DNA from: Mesorhizobium sp. B2-3-12
GTDB lineage: Bacteria > Pseudomonadota > Alphaproteobacteria > Rhizobiales > Rhizobiaceae
DNA length: 64,000 bases
Reading direction: 5' to 3'
Assembly (NCBI RefSeq): GCF_006442205.1
Contig: NZ_VFVR01000001.1
Location: forward strand, 124,001-188,000
A program made the position numbers and the translations under genes. Of this stretch, positions 1 through 8,159 are shown in pieces; the first letter of the stretch is position 1, and each line of letters opens with the position of its first letter. A model generated the notes under the pieces. The model was not told the DNA's origin. It was given only the letters and a program-made list of their open reading frames with translations, and made no database searches.

Positions 1-155
1 TGCCCCGGGAAACTGGTGTTTGGGCTCCTAGCATTTTTGCCGGGCGGGTCAAAGCCCTTGAGCACGGGGCCTTGACCATCCGTCCACCAATGCTTGCCTA
101 GACGGCCCACAGCCGCTATCGCGTCCGAACAGCAAAATCCGCATAGGAACAGACA

Positions 156-839
156 ATGACCCGACCGATCATCGTGTTCGACCTCGATGGAACGCTGATC
201 GACACGGCGCCGGACCTGCTCGACAGTCTCAACCACAGCCTTGCCGCCAGCGAACTCGCGGCCGTCGACGAGGCCGGTTTCAAGCGCTTCGTCGGCCATG
301 GCGGCCGCGTCATGATCGAACGGGCGCACAACGCCCAGCAACGATCCCTCGACGTCGCGGAGCACGACCGGCTGCTGAAACTGTTCCTCGATCACTACAC
401 CCTCAACATTCCTGGCAAGTCGCGCCCCTACCCCGGCGTGATCGAGGCGATCGCCCGCTTCGAGAAGGCCGGCTATCTCCTGGCTGTCTGCACCAACAAA
501 TACGAAGCCAATTCGCTGGCGCTGATCGAGGCGCTCGGCCTGACCAGGCATTTCGCGGCAATTGCCGGACAGGACACGTTCGCGTTCCGCAAACCCGATC
601 CGCGCCATCTGATCGAAACCATCAAACTCGCTGGCGGCGATCCGCATCGCGCCGTGATGGTCGGTGATTCGCAGACCGACATCGACACGGCGAAGGCCGC
701 CGGCATTCCTGTCGTGGCTGTCGATTTCGGCTACACCGACCGGCACGTGCGCGAGTTCGAACCCTCGGTCGTGATCTCGCATTTCGATTCGCTGACGGTG
801 GAACTCGCGGACAGACTGATCGCTGCCTCGGCCCAATAA
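156..839 (+). CDS. gph: Phosphoglycolate phosphatase (HAD superfamily)
   Basis: The 227-residue protein is a full-length HAD hydrolase of the Gph type, which dephosphorylates 2-phosphoglycolate in the cytosol. All HAD motifs are visible: DLDGT with nucleophile D9 and acid D11, the motif II threonine in CTN (T113), K146 in RKPDP, and the metal-binding GDSQTD at 170-175. The helical cap lies at about 17-85. The ATG at 156 follows an AGGAAC-like ribosome site. The 155 bases upstream hold no recognisable gene. Family assignment is firm; the exact substrate is inferred from similarity to Gph rather than to beta-phosphoglucomutases. Confidence 0.93.
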   Translation: MTRPIIVFDLDGTLIDTAPDLLDSLNHSLAASELAAVDEAGFKRFVGHGGRVMIERAHNAQQRSLDVAEHDRLLKLFLDHYTLNIPGKSRPYPGVIEAIARFEKAGYLLAVCTNKYEANSLALIEALGLTRHFAAIAGQDTFAFRKPDPRHLIETIKLAGGDPHRAVMVGDSQTDIDTAKAAGIPVVAVDFGYTDRHVREFEPSVVISHFDSLTVELADRLIAASAQ

Positions 840-903
840 CGACCGCGCCCGAACAGTCTTCAAATCAGCGGATCCAATCGCTCAAAGATCGCCAGGGATC
901 GCC

Positions 904-932
904 TTGACTTAATCGGTATGCCTCCCTTATAT
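904..932 (+). promoter_or_regulatory. Sigma-70-type promoter for tRNA-Val
   Basis: TTGACT (904-909) and TTATAT (927-932) are separated by 17 bases, about 30 bases upstream of the mature tRNA 5' end. This is the strongest housekeeping-like promoter visible at the left end of the window. Confidence 0.6.
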
Positions 933-962
933 CGCGGCTCGCTTGGCCTTCGGGCAACGAGC

Positions 963-1037
963 GGGCGATTAGCTCAGCGGGAGAGCACACCCTTCACACG
1001 GGTGGGGTCGCAGGTTCAATCCCTGCATCGCCCACCA
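963..1037 (+). tRNA. tRNA-Val (anticodon CAC)
   Basis: The sequence folds into a full cloverleaf. The acceptor arm GGGCGAT pairs with ATCGCCC, the D arm is GCTC/GAGC, and the anticodon arm CACCC/GGGTG encloses the loop TTCACAC, giving anticodon CAC (reads GUG, valine). The T arm is GCAGG TTCAATC CCTGC. The 3' ACCA is encoded. A T-rich run follows immediately and may terminate transcription. Confidence 0.96.
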
Positions 1038-1239
1038 TTTTTCTTCTGATTTTACGACTTGTCCGGTTTCGAGAGCTTTCGCCGTTTCGGCTAGAAGCGC
1101 GTAACTGGCCATCCTCTCCGCTTGAAGCAGGAGCGTGGCATCGGCGCCGGTCGAGCCCGGTCCCTGGGCGGCTTCGCCCGTCAATTGATGCGGGGAACAT
1201 TTTCAGCTCTGTGGTGTTGGCCTGCGAAGGAGAACTGTT

Positions 1240-1461
1240 GTGATTAGACCTGACGCCATTTGGGCCCTGACAATCATCGGACCTGTCATTCTGGCTGCGA
1301 TAATCATCTATGCTCTGGTAAACCAGCGGAGGCTTTCGCGGCGTGCCAAGGTTCACCAGGACGAAGCGGTAAACAACCTCTATGACGACCCCAAAGGGCG
1401 CTCGTCACCGGCGGGCGACGTCCGGGCCGAGGAGGCGGAGGTTCGACCTCCTCAGAAATAG
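1240..1461 (+). CDS. Small single-pass membrane protein, function unknown
   Basis: This 73-residue protein starts with GTG preceded by GAAGGAG at good spacing. One hydrophobic segment (about residues 7-26) is followed by a basic patch (RRLSRRAK) and a charged, proline-containing tail, which suggests an N-out/C-in anchor with a cytoplasmic tail. I do not recognise the family. It stands alone between the tRNA and the next small gene. Support is the ribosome site and the coherent membrane topology only. Confidence 0.5.
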   Translation: MIRPDAIWALTIIGPVILAAIIIYALVNQRRLSRRAKVHQDEAVNNLYDDPKGRSSPAGDVRAEEAEVRPPQK

Positions 1462-1698
1462 GCTGCTTCCTCTTTTGCCGCCCCCTGGCGAGGCGGCGGG
1501 ATTCGCAAGCGGGCGCCCGGCGTCCATGCGATGGAGGCTTCGTGGAATGCGTCACCGCCTCAACCGCCGTGGATATCGGGAGCCGCATGGGCGGCGAAGG
1601 CTTGAACTTCATCCACCACAACCTGTCAGGTAATCTGCTTCCGTCGGAACAAACCGCAGCCATCGGGCGTTTCTTCTCGTTCAAATATGAGGGAAATC

Positions 1699-1956
1699 AT
1701 GTCCAGATTGGTTCTCGTGGCCGGCATGGCGCTTCTTTGCGGTGTCGGTTCGGCCTTTGCCGCCGATGACAAACCGCTGCCGCCCCCCAACGCCAAGAAG
1801 TTGTCTGAAATCCTCGCCAAGGTCGAGCAGCGCAACGGCTTCCGCTATGTCAAGGAAGTCGATTGGGAAGATGGCGCCTACACCATCACCTATTACACGG
1901 CGGACAAGGCGAAGGTCGAAATCACCTACGATCCCGTCACGGCCGAACCTAAATAA
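1699..1956 (+). CDS. Secreted PepSY-domain-like small protein
   Basis: The 85-residue product (starting MSRLVLV) has a signal peptide ending near AFA-A, then a single PepSY-like module. The stretch KVEQRNGFRYVKEVDWEDGA and the following beta-strand pattern (YTITYYTADKAKVEITYDP) fit the helix-strand layout of PepSY domains, which are often periplasmic inhibitory or sensing modules. An in-frame ATG lies at 1687, but the second ATG at 1699 has the better placed GAGGGA site. The 237 bases upstream hold no other supported gene. The target of the domain is unknown. Confidence 0.72.
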   Translation: MSRLVLVAGMALLCGVGSAFAADDKPLPPPNAKKLSEILAKVEQRNGFRYVKEVDWEDGAYTITYYTADKAKVEITYDPVTAEPK

Positions 1957-2215
1957 GACGTAAGCGGACCGCCGGCACAACGCTTCGTTCCCTCGCGCTC
2001 CTTGCCGCGAAGAAGCATCGCGCCTTTGGGCAAGTGCGGGGGTGTGTTCGAACCTGGCTCTTTGGGCCGGCCTTGATCCTGCTTGCCGGATTCGCAGCAT
2101 CTGTGCGGCGGCGCCTGACGACGGCTTTCACCAGCCATGACGTCTTCCGTCTCCCCTTGCGTCAATTCGCCATTGATGGCTGATTGTGGAATGACTGGGC
2201 TTCACGGGGGTGGGC

Positions 2216-2692
2216 ATGTCGACAGCGAAGCACATACTGAAGCGCGTCCTGATGATGCTCGCCGGCTATCTCGTCGCCATACTGGTTGGCCTGATCGCCG
2301 TGGTGGCGATCTATGCTGCGTTGAGCGCGCTGCCCAACGCGCCGGCCTATTTCGACCTGATGGGCGTCTCGCCGATCGCGGCCTTTGTGGTGCCGCCGCT
2401 CGGCATGTTCATCTATTTCCTGACGATTGTAGTGACCGCGCCGCAGACGCTGATTTTCGCACTGATCGCCGAGTTCTTCTCCTTGCGCAGCGCCTTGCTC
2501 CACATGCTTTTCGGCGCCGCGGCCGCCGCCGGCGGCTTCTTCCTGATCTGGCCGAGCGCGGCGGAGGACGTGGATCTGGAGCGCTGGGCCGACATCGGCA
2601 TCATCGCCGCCGCCGGTCTGGTTGCCGGGCTTGTCTATTGGCTGATCGCCGGGCGCGACGCCGGTTTCCGGCGCCCGCTATCGGAGCGTTAA
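2216..2692 (+). CDS. Integral membrane protein, four predicted helices, function unknown
   Basis: The 158-residue protein has four strongly hydrophobic segments, at about residues 12-36, 56-82, 93-112 and 130-150, with an R-rich C-terminal tail facing the cytoplasm. No enzymatic motif is visible and I do not recognise the family. The ATG at 2216 follows a GGGGGTG stretch; a GTG at 2210 is an alternative. It ends 4 bases before the convergent stop of the L,D-transpeptidase gene. The 259 bases upstream of it show no gene. Confidence 0.68.
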   Translation: MSTAKHILKRVLMMLAGYLVAILVGLIAVVAIYAALSALPNAPAYFDLMGVSPIAAFVVPPLGMFIYFLTIVVTAPQTLIFALIAEFFSLRSALLHMLFGAAAAAGGFFLIWPSAAEDVDLERWADIGIIAAAGLVAGLVYWLIAGRDAGFRRPLSER

Positions 2693-2696
2693 GCGC

Positions 2697-4586
2697 TCAG
2701 CTCGACGGCGAGCGCACCGCTTCGGTCGCGTCCAAGGCCTGCTTCAGCCGTGAGTCGCGATCGTAGACGTCGCTGAAATACTCGACCTTGCCGGACATGT
2801 CGGGCCAGGCGGTGAAGTAGGCGACGTAGACCGGAATCGTGCGCGTCACATTCTCGGTCGAGTGCCCGTGTTTCAGCTTCTCGGCGATATAATCGACAGA
2901 GGTGCCGAGCACCGCCGCCGCCATCCCGCGCGGATCCTGCAGGCGCACGCAACCATGGCTGAGCGCACGCATATCCTGTTTGAAAAACGATTTCTGCGGC
3001 GTGTCGTGCATGTAGATCGCGTGCTTGTTGGGGAACAGGATCTTCAGCTCACCCAGCGCGTTGGCCTCGCTCGGCTGCTGGCGCACATTGTAGGGAATGT
3101 TAGCACCATAGGCGCCCCAGTTCACCGCCGACGAAGGGATACGCTTGCCGCGCGAGTCCGTCACCTCGTAACCGGCGCGATCGAGATAGCCGGGATCGTT
3201 GCGCAACCGGGGCAGCATTTCGTTGACGATGATCGACTGCGGCACGCCCCAGTAAGGGTGGAAATCGACCTGCTTGATCTGGTCGTAGAAGAAAGCGGTC
3301 TGGTTGGTGACCCGACCGACGACGGCGCGCGTCTTCAGCTTCTCCTGGCCGTCGTCGATGTAGCTTGCGGTGAAGGCCGGCTGGTTGATGAAAACACGCG
3401 GGCTGCCGAGATCGGAAGGCAGCCAACGCAGTTCCTCCAGCGCCACTTCGACCTTGAGCAGCCTGTCGGCCTTCGATGTCCCGGCCAGCGAGGCGACGGT
3501 GCGCGGTCCGATGACGCCGTCTCCTTTCATGCCTTCTTTCACCTGCACCGCCTTGATGAGCGGAACCAGTTCGGGAACGTAGACTTCGCTGGTTGCCAGC
3601 CGCGACAGGACCTCGCCATAGGTGCCGCCCATCTCGTCATCGAGATTGCGCGCGATCAGCGACAGGAGTTTCGGCAGTTCTGGGCTGGTTTCGCCAGGCT
3701 TCAAAAGCAGCTTGGGATCGACGACGATCTCGTTCTCGGCGCTCGCCTGCAGCGATTCCAGTTCGACGCGCAGTGCCTGATACTCCGCATTCTGCGGATG
3801 GCGCGATTCGAGATAGGTGCGCACTTCCTGCGTATGCGCCAGCGTTTTAAGCACGCCGGCCAAGTCGAGCGGCTTGGTCGGGAAATCATAGTAGCCGGTC
3901 ATGCGGTTCGGCTCGACACGGCCGCTCTGGGCGTCATGGGCGTAACGCAGCACGCGTGCCGACAGCGCCATCTCGAAACGGACGAGTTCCTTCAACTTGG
4001 CTGCGTCGTCCGTCGAGGCCGAACTGCCGGCTGGTACATCGACGGTATAGTCGGCAGGCGCGAGGCCGTAGCTCGCAGCCTCGCCAAGCACCCGCACGGC
4101 ATCCTGCGCGCGGCTGTTGGGGCTGGTTCCGCTGACCCAGATGAAATCGGGGTTGGCCGAATAGTAGGCGATCAGCGCCTTGGCGATGTCCGGCTCGGCA
4201 TAGAGTTCGTAGTCGGAGAGCCCGGCCATGGCTTCGTGGAAGGCAGCCCCCGTGGCCGAGGGAACGAAAGCGGCGTCTTGCGGTGTCGCCGGCTGCGGCG
4301 CGGTCGCCAGCGTGGAAAAGTCGATCCGCACCAGTCTGTCGGCCTTGTAGGTATAGTAGGACGGACTGCTGATCTTCACGCCGCCACCGCCGCCGCCACC
4401 GGCCGGCGCCTTCGGCTTGTGCTTTGGCGGAGGAGGCGGAAACTCGCCTTTCGGCTCATGCCTGATGCCGCCGCCGAACAGCATGTCGAAAAGCCCTTGA
4501 GCTCCTGCCTGAGGCATGCCGAAAGCCAGCGTCGCCGTAATCGCCACCAGCGGCATCACGGTTGCTTTTTTACCGAGGAATTTCAT
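2697..4586 (-). CDS. Large murein L,D-transpeptidase (YcbB/LdtD type)
   Basis: The 629-residue protein has an N-terminal signal peptide, then a proline/lysine linker with a seven-glycine run near residue 65, a long helical region, a peptidoglycan-binding-like segment (KEGMKGDGVIGPRT) at about 350, and a C-terminal YkuD catalytic domain. The catalytic motif is SHGCVRL with the nucleophile near C546, embedded in HAIYMHDTPQ...SHGCVRL. Enzymes of this class make 3-3 cross-links in the periplasm. The size and order of domains match YcbB-like Ldts rather than short ErfK-like ones. It is monocistronic and convergent with the gene before it. Confidence 0.93.
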   Translation of the reverse strand: MKFLGKKATVMPLVAITATLAFGMPQAGAQGLFDMLFGGGIRHEPKGEFPPPPPKHKPKAPAGGGGGGGVKISSPSYYTYKADRLVRIDFSTLATAPQPATPQDAAFVPSATGAAFHEAMAGLSDYELYAEPDIAKALIAYYSANPDFIWVSGTSPNSRAQDAVRVLGEAASYGLAPADYTVDVPAGSSASTDDAAKLKELVRFEMALSARVLRYAHDAQSGRVEPNRMTGYYDFPTKPLDLAGVLKTLAHTQEVRTYLESRHPQNAEYQALRVELESLQASAENEIVVDPKLLLKPGETSPELPKLLSLIARNLDDEMGGTYGEVLSRLATSEVYVPELVPLIKAVQVKEGMKGDGVIGPRTVASLAGTSKADRLLKVEVALEELRWLPSDLGSPRVFINQPAFTASYIDDGQEKLKTRAVVGRVTNQTAFFYDQIKQVDFHPYWGVPQSIIVNEMLPRLRNDPGYLDRAGYEVTDSRGKRIPSSAVNWGAYGANIPYNVRQQPSEANALGELKILFPNKHAIYMHDTPQKSFFKQDMRALSHGCVRLQDPRGMAAAVLGTSVDYIAEKLKHGHSTENVTRTIPVYVAYFTAWPDMSGKVEYFSDVYDRDSRLKQALDATEAVRSPSS

Positions 4587-4797
4587 GGATCACCCGCTCC
4601 GGTCGCAACCGGTTCCCGTTCCGCAACGCTAGACCGTCCCGCTCACCGCATGGCGGATGTAAGGCGCGACTATACCGATTCATACCGATTTCGTTAAGCT
4701 TTCATAAATTTCGGCGGGCCTGTTGCAGAACGGTTTCACAACATCGTGACGGTCGGCGCGGCCAGATCGCCGCGCCGTTCGCGGGGGCGCAGCGTCT

Positions 4798-5544
4798 TCA
4801 GGCGTTTGCGCCGCCGTCGATGGTCAGCGCGGCCCCGGTGACGAAACGGCCCTCGGGGCCGGCGAGCCAAGCAACCATGCCGGCAATATCGTGCGCCTTG
4901 CCGAATCGCGGGGTCGCCATCTTCTGGATTTGATGTTCGGCATGCGGGCCGCCGGCAGGGTTCATGTCGGTATCCGTAGAGCCGGGATGCACGATATTGG
5001 CGGTGATGCCGCGTGGCCCGAGGTCGCGGGCCAATGCCTTGGTCAGGCCGACCAGCGCCGCCTTGCTGGCCGAGTATGCAGCCAGGCTGGTGTCGGTAAC
5101 CCTCTCGGCCAGATTGCTACCGATCGAGATGATCCTGCCGCCCTCGCCCATATGTCTTGCCGCCGCCTTCGAGGCAATGAACGGCGCCCTCAGATTGACC
5201 GACATGGTTTCGTCGAAATCGGCAAGCGACAGCGTATCGATGGGTGCGGCGCGCCAGATGCCGGCACTGTTGACCAGAATGTCGAGGCGGCCGAAGGCGT
5301 TCATCGCCTCGGTGACCGAGCCTTCGATGGCGGCGGCGTCGCGATTGTCGGCTTGGATGGCAATGGCGCGCCCACCCGCCGCGACAATCTCGGCAACGAC
5401 AGCCTGGGCCGGCGCCGCGCTGTTCACGTAGGTGATGGCGACGTCAGCGCCGTCGGCCGCAAGCCGCTTTGCAATCGCGGCACCTATGCCGCGGCTGCCG
5501 CCGGTGACCAAAGCTGCCTTGCCGTTCAATCCGTTCGCTGACAT
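4798..5544 (-). CDS. SDR-family NAD(P)-dependent oxidoreductase
   Basis: This 248-residue classical short-chain dehydrogenase has the cofactor motif TGGSRGIG (14-21), NSAG (92-95), catalytic S143, and Y157-x3-K161 in AYSASK. The substrate cannot be read from sequence; 3-oxoacyl-ACP reductase-like or xenobiotic carbonyl reduction are both possible. An upstream in-frame ATG would add 30 residues, but AAAGGAG sits just before the ATG at 5544, and the extra stretch is simply the translated operator region. It is divergent from a TetR regulator, with a shared control region, so it is very probably that regulator's target. Confidence 0.9.
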   Translation of the reverse strand: MSANGLNGKAALVTGGSRGIGAAIAKRLAADGADVAITYVNSAAPAQAVVAEIVAAGGRAIAIQADNRDAAAIEGSVTEAMNAFGRLDILVNSAGIWRAAPIDTLSLADFDETMSVNLRAPFIASKAAARHMGEGGRIISIGSNLAERVTDTSLAAYSASKAALVGLTKALARDLGPRGITANIVHPGSTDTDMNPAGGPHAEHQIQKMATPRFGKAHDIAGMVAWLAGPEGRFVTGAALTIDGGANA

Positions 5545-5554
5545 GTCATTCTCC

Positions 5555-5578
5555 TTTATGTAACGATCGATACATAAA
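5555..5578. promoter_or_regulatory. Palindromic operator between SDR and TetR genes (site 1)
   Basis: This is a 24-bp palindrome with arms TTTATGTA and TACATAAA around a CGATCG core; only one symmetric pair fails to match. It lies just upstream of the SDR ribosome site, so a bound TetR dimer would block SDR expression. A second, half-conserved copy lies at 5612-5635. Confidence 0.7.
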
Positions 5579-5611
5579 TTTCTGGCAGCCTTGTCCGGCG
5601 GCGTCAACTGA

Positions 5612-5635
5612 ATTATGTATCGATCAACACACAAA
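5612..5635. promoter_or_regulatory. Second, degenerate copy of the TetR operator (site 2)
   Basis: The left half repeats TTATGTATCGATC of site 1 exactly in consensus, while the right half is degenerate (AACACACAAA). It ends 8 bases before the TetR start codon. The centres of the two sites are 57 bp apart. This suggests autoregulation with weaker binding than at site 1. Confidence 0.5.
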
Positions 5636-5643
5636 AGAGCGCC

Positions 5644-6252
5644 ATGCCGGAAAGAGGCCGTCCCCGCACCTTCGATCGAACCGCCGCCTTGCGGCGGGCA
5701 ATGGAGCTGTTCTGGGCCAAAGGTTATGAAGGCACCTCGATCGCCGACCTGACGGCGGCGATGGGCATCGGTTCACCCAGCCTCTATGCCGCCTTCGGCA
5801 GCAAGGAGGCACTGTTCCTCGAAGCGACCGACTACTACACGGGCACCGAAGGCACGGAGATCTGGACCGCGCTGGACGAGGCGCCGACGGCATGCCAGGC
5901 GATCGAGAATTTTCTGCGCCAGACCGCCAAGGCCTATTCGCGGAACGACCGCCCGCAGGGTTGTCTGATCGCGCTTGGCGCGCTGCACCAGGATTCAAGC
6001 AGCGGCGCCATTTGCGATGATCTGCGCCGCCGCCGCGCCGAAAACCACACCCTCTTGCTCAGGCGGCTGGAGCGCGGTGTCGCGGAAGGCGAATTGCCGG
6101 CGGGGTTCGACAGCGATGCAGCGGCGACCTTCTATGCGACGGTCCAGCACGGCATGTCGATCCAGGCTCGCGACGGCGCTTCATGTGATGCGCTGATGGC
6201 GACGGTCGCCGGAGCGATGGCGGCATGGCAGGGACTTGCCGGAACGGCGTGA
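5644..6252 (+). CDS. TetR/AcrR-family transcriptional regulator
   Basis: The 202-residue protein has an N-terminal TetR helix-turn-helix (GTSIADLTAAMGIGSPSLYAAFGSKEALF, about residues 31-59) and a C-terminal ligand domain of the type found in YxaF/ComR-like regulators (CLIALGALHQ...). The ATG at 5644 follows AAAAGAG. It is divergent from the SDR gene and shares its operator region, so a local repressor role is the simplest reading. The inducer is unknown. Confidence 0.92.
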   Translation: MPERGRPRTFDRTAALRRAMELFWAKGYEGTSIADLTAAMGIGSPSLYAAFGSKEALFLEATDYYTGTEGTEIWTALDEAPTACQAIENFLRQTAKAYSRNDRPQGCLIALGALHQDSSSGAICDDLRRRRAENHTLLLRRLERGVAEGELPAGFDSDAAATFYATVQHGMSIQARDGASCDALMATVAGAMAAWQGLAGTA

Positions 6253-6316
6253 CAAAGCGCTGGCGTTGTGCTGGAAATCCGCTCTGCGGCGAAAGAGCGC
6301 CGGGAGGGGATCGTCC

Positions 6317-6712
6317 GTGAAAAAAGGGTATCGCGAGCTGCTCGACGAGGCCAATGCCGAGATCGAGGTGGTGTCACCCGAGGAAGCAGCCGGGCTGCTC
6401 GACGACGAGGACACCATCTTCGTCGATCTGCGCGATCCTCGCGAGATCGAGCGCGACGGCAGAATTCCCGGCGCCAGGCATGTCACGCGTGGCATGCTGG
6501 AGTTCTGGATCGATCCCGAAAGCCCCTACCACAAGCCCTTTTTCGCTTCCGGAAAAAGCTTCGTCTTCTTTTGCGCCGGTGGCTGGCGTTCGGCGCTGGC
6601 CACCAAGACTGCGCAGGACATGGGTCTCTCCCCGGTCAAGCACATCCTCGGCGGCTACACCGCCTGGAAGGCCGCCGGACTGCCCGTGGAGCCCGGGGAA
6701 AAGAAGAAATAG
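6317..6712 (+). CDS. Single-domain rhodanese-like sulfurtransferase
   Basis: The 131-residue protein is one rhodanese domain. DLRDPREIERDGRIPGA is the typical N-terminal signature, and C86 begins the active-site loop CAGGWRS, so the catalytic cysteine is present. It would carry persulfide sulfur in the cytosol. The start is chosen at GTG 6317, which has GGGAGGGGA eight bases upstream; an ATG at 6236 in the same frame overlaps the TetR gene and lacks a good site. The sulfur acceptor is unknown. Confidence 0.9.
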   Translation: MKKGYRELLDEANAEIEVVSPEEAAGLLDDEDTIFVDLRDPREIERDGRIPGARHVTRGMLEFWIDPESPYHKPFFASGKSFVFFCAGGWRSALATKTAQDMGLSPVKHILGGYTAWKAAGLPVEPGEKKK

Positions 6713-6724
6713 CCTGAACGCGGA

Positions 6725-7636
6725 TCAGTGGATCCGCGACGGCTCGCGCTGCGTGGTCACGAAGCCGACGGCGCGCTCAACCACGCCCTTGTCGGCCAGA
6801 ATGCGGCGATGGCCGAGCCCGTCGGCCCAGTGCAGCCGCACATGGTCGCCGGCGCCGGCATAACGTCGCGCATGTTCAGCCGGTACCTCGCGGTCGTCGG
6901 AAGCATGGATGACCAGCGTCGGCACCGGCGCCTGGGCCAGCTGGCGGTCGCCGGTGAATTCATGCAGCGGCCGGCCGGAGAGATATTCGACACGATCGGC
7001 CATCGCGACCTGCGAGCGGGGACCGACATTGAGCATGCGACTGAAATCGGCGAAAATCGCCGGCAGCGAACTTGGCGCCGCGATCAGCACGAGACGTCCC
7101 GCCGCCAGCGGCGGGATGTCCTTGACGGAACCGGCGATGGCATTGGCGGCAACGGCGCCTCCGAAGGAATGGCCGACGGCGGCCACGAACGGTCCGAACC
7201 ACTGGCCGGCCACCCTCGCGGCTTCGACGGCATTGACCATGTTCAGGTGCCTGCCCTGCGAATGGCCATGGCCAGGAAGATCAAGCGAGACGACCTTGTA
7301 GCCGGCGGCGCGAAAACCTTCGATCAGCACGCGCATATATTCGGTGCGCGAACGCCAGCCATGAATGACGAGAACGGTGCCGGCGGGCTCATGGCCCGGC
7401 TCCGGGCGGAATTCATGCACCATGACGCAGCCGGTCGCGGTCTTCAGCCTGTGATGCCGCGCCTCGGCCATGAATGCCGCGGCGCGATCGATGGCGCGGC
7501 GTTCGCCGTCGGTCAGCGTCCGCGTGCTTGGCGTGCGGCAAAACAATTCGAAAGCCGCGCGCCCGGTGATGCGTGGCGCGACATGTTCGGCCGCACCAAA
7601 CACACCTCGGATGACCTTCAGCCCGAATGATGCCAT
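6725..7636 (-). CDS. Alpha/beta-fold hydrolase
   Basis: The 303-residue protein has the alpha/beta-hydrolase core: oxyanion-loop HGW (92-94), DLPGHGHS (119-126), nucleophile S157 in GHSFGG, an acid in HASDDREVP and the catalytic histidine in GLGHRRIL. The family resembles BioH/lysophospholipase-like serine hydrolases; the substrate is unknown. It is divergent from a MarR regulator with twin operators between the two genes, so it is likely induced by whatever ligand that regulator binds. Confidence 0.88.
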   Translation of the reverse strand: MASFGLKVIRGVFGAAEHVAPRITGRAAFELFCRTPSTRTLTDGERRAIDRAAAFMAEARHHRLKTATGCVMVHEFRPEPGHEPAGTVLVIHGWRSRTEYMRVLIEGFRAAGYKVVSLDLPGHGHSQGRHLNMVNAVEAARVAGQWFGPFVAAVGHSFGGAVAANAIAGSVKDIPPLAAGRLVLIAAPSSLPAIFADFSRMLNVGPRSQVAMADRVEYLSGRPLHEFTGDRQLAQAPVPTLVIHASDDREVPAEHARRYAGAGDHVRLHWADGLGHRRILADKGVVERAVGFVTTQREPSRIH

Positions 7637-7655
7637 AGTGGGAATCCATCCATAC

Positions 7656-7669
7656 GTTCAAGCATGAAC
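7656..7669. promoter_or_regulatory. MarR operator, copy 1
   Basis: GTTCAAGCATGAAC is an inverted repeat with arms GTTCA/TGAAC and a 4-base spacer. It starts 20 bases upstream of the hydrolase start codon. An equivalent copy lies exactly 20 bp away, on the same face of the helix. Confidence 0.65.
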
Positions 7670-7675
7670 ATAATA

Positions 7676-7689
7676 GTTCAAAGATGAAC
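7676..7689. promoter_or_regulatory. MarR operator, copy 2, overlapping the regulator start codon
   Basis: GTTCAAAGATGAAC repeats the arms of copy 1 with spacer AAGA. The ATG of the MarR gene (7684-7686) lies inside the site, so part of the operator is coding sequence (first codons ATG AAC). Confidence 0.65.
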
Positions 7690-8136
7690 AATAAACAAGA
7701 GCTACCCTGGGACAACCCGCGTTTTCGCAACTGGGTCGCGGTGGCGCGCGCCTGCCATGTGCTGGAGCGCACGCTGGCGGTGAAACTCGCGCCGCTCGAC
7801 CTCAAGCCGGCGCAGCTCGACGTGTTGATGAATCTCTACCGCCATCCCGGCATGTCGCAGCACGACCTTGCCCGCAAGCTGCTCGTCGGCCGTTCCAACA
7901 TCACCATGCTGTTGCCGCAGCTGGAAGTGCGTGGTCTGCTGCGGCGCGAAGGCGACGAGAAGGACAAGCGCATCTTGCGGCTTACTTTGACCGAAGCTGG
8001 CGAGGCGCTGCTGATGCAGGCGCTGAAAGTGCATATGGCGCTGATCGAGAAGGCGATGAGCCAGTCGACACCGGAGCAATGCGACATGATCGGCGAGCAG
8101 ATGCGTAAAATCTATGAGGTGCTGAACGAGGCGTGA
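7684..8136 (+). CDS. MarR-family transcriptional regulator
   Basis: The 150-residue winged-helix regulator has a recognition region MSQHDLARKLLVGRSNITMLLPQLEVRGLLRR and the wing motif DEKDKRILRLTLTEAG (MarR consensus DxRxxxLxLTxxG). It acts as a DNA-binding dimer. It is divergent from the alpha/beta hydrolase with two perfect-arm operators in the 47-bp gap, one covering its own start codon, so it probably represses both genes. The effector is unknown. Confidence 0.93.
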   Translation: MNNKQELPWDNPRFRNWVAVARACHVLERTLAVKLAPLDLKPAQLDVLMNLYRHPGMSQHDLARKLLVGRSNITMLLPQLEVRGLLRREGDEKDKRILRLTLTEAGEALLMQALKVHMALIEKAMSQSTPEQCDMIGEQMRKIYEVLNEA

Positions 8137-8159
8137 TCGCCTCTTCCGCCCTCAACTGA

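Noticed and set aside
1..155. 3' end of a gene running in from the left edge
   Set aside because: All three forward frames hit stops within about 110 bases and no conserved peptide is visible, so I leave it as intergenic.
2862..4697. A 611-codon open frame antisense to the large L,D-transpeptidase gene
   Set aside because: High GC leaves long antisense frames open. The translation is arginine/histidine-rich with no domain, and the opposite strand has a complete Ldt with catalytic motif.
4798..5634. Longer SDR protein starting at 5634
   Set aside because: The extra 30 residues contain two near-identical DRYI stretches that are translations of the two operator copies; the ATG at 5544 has a good ribosome site.
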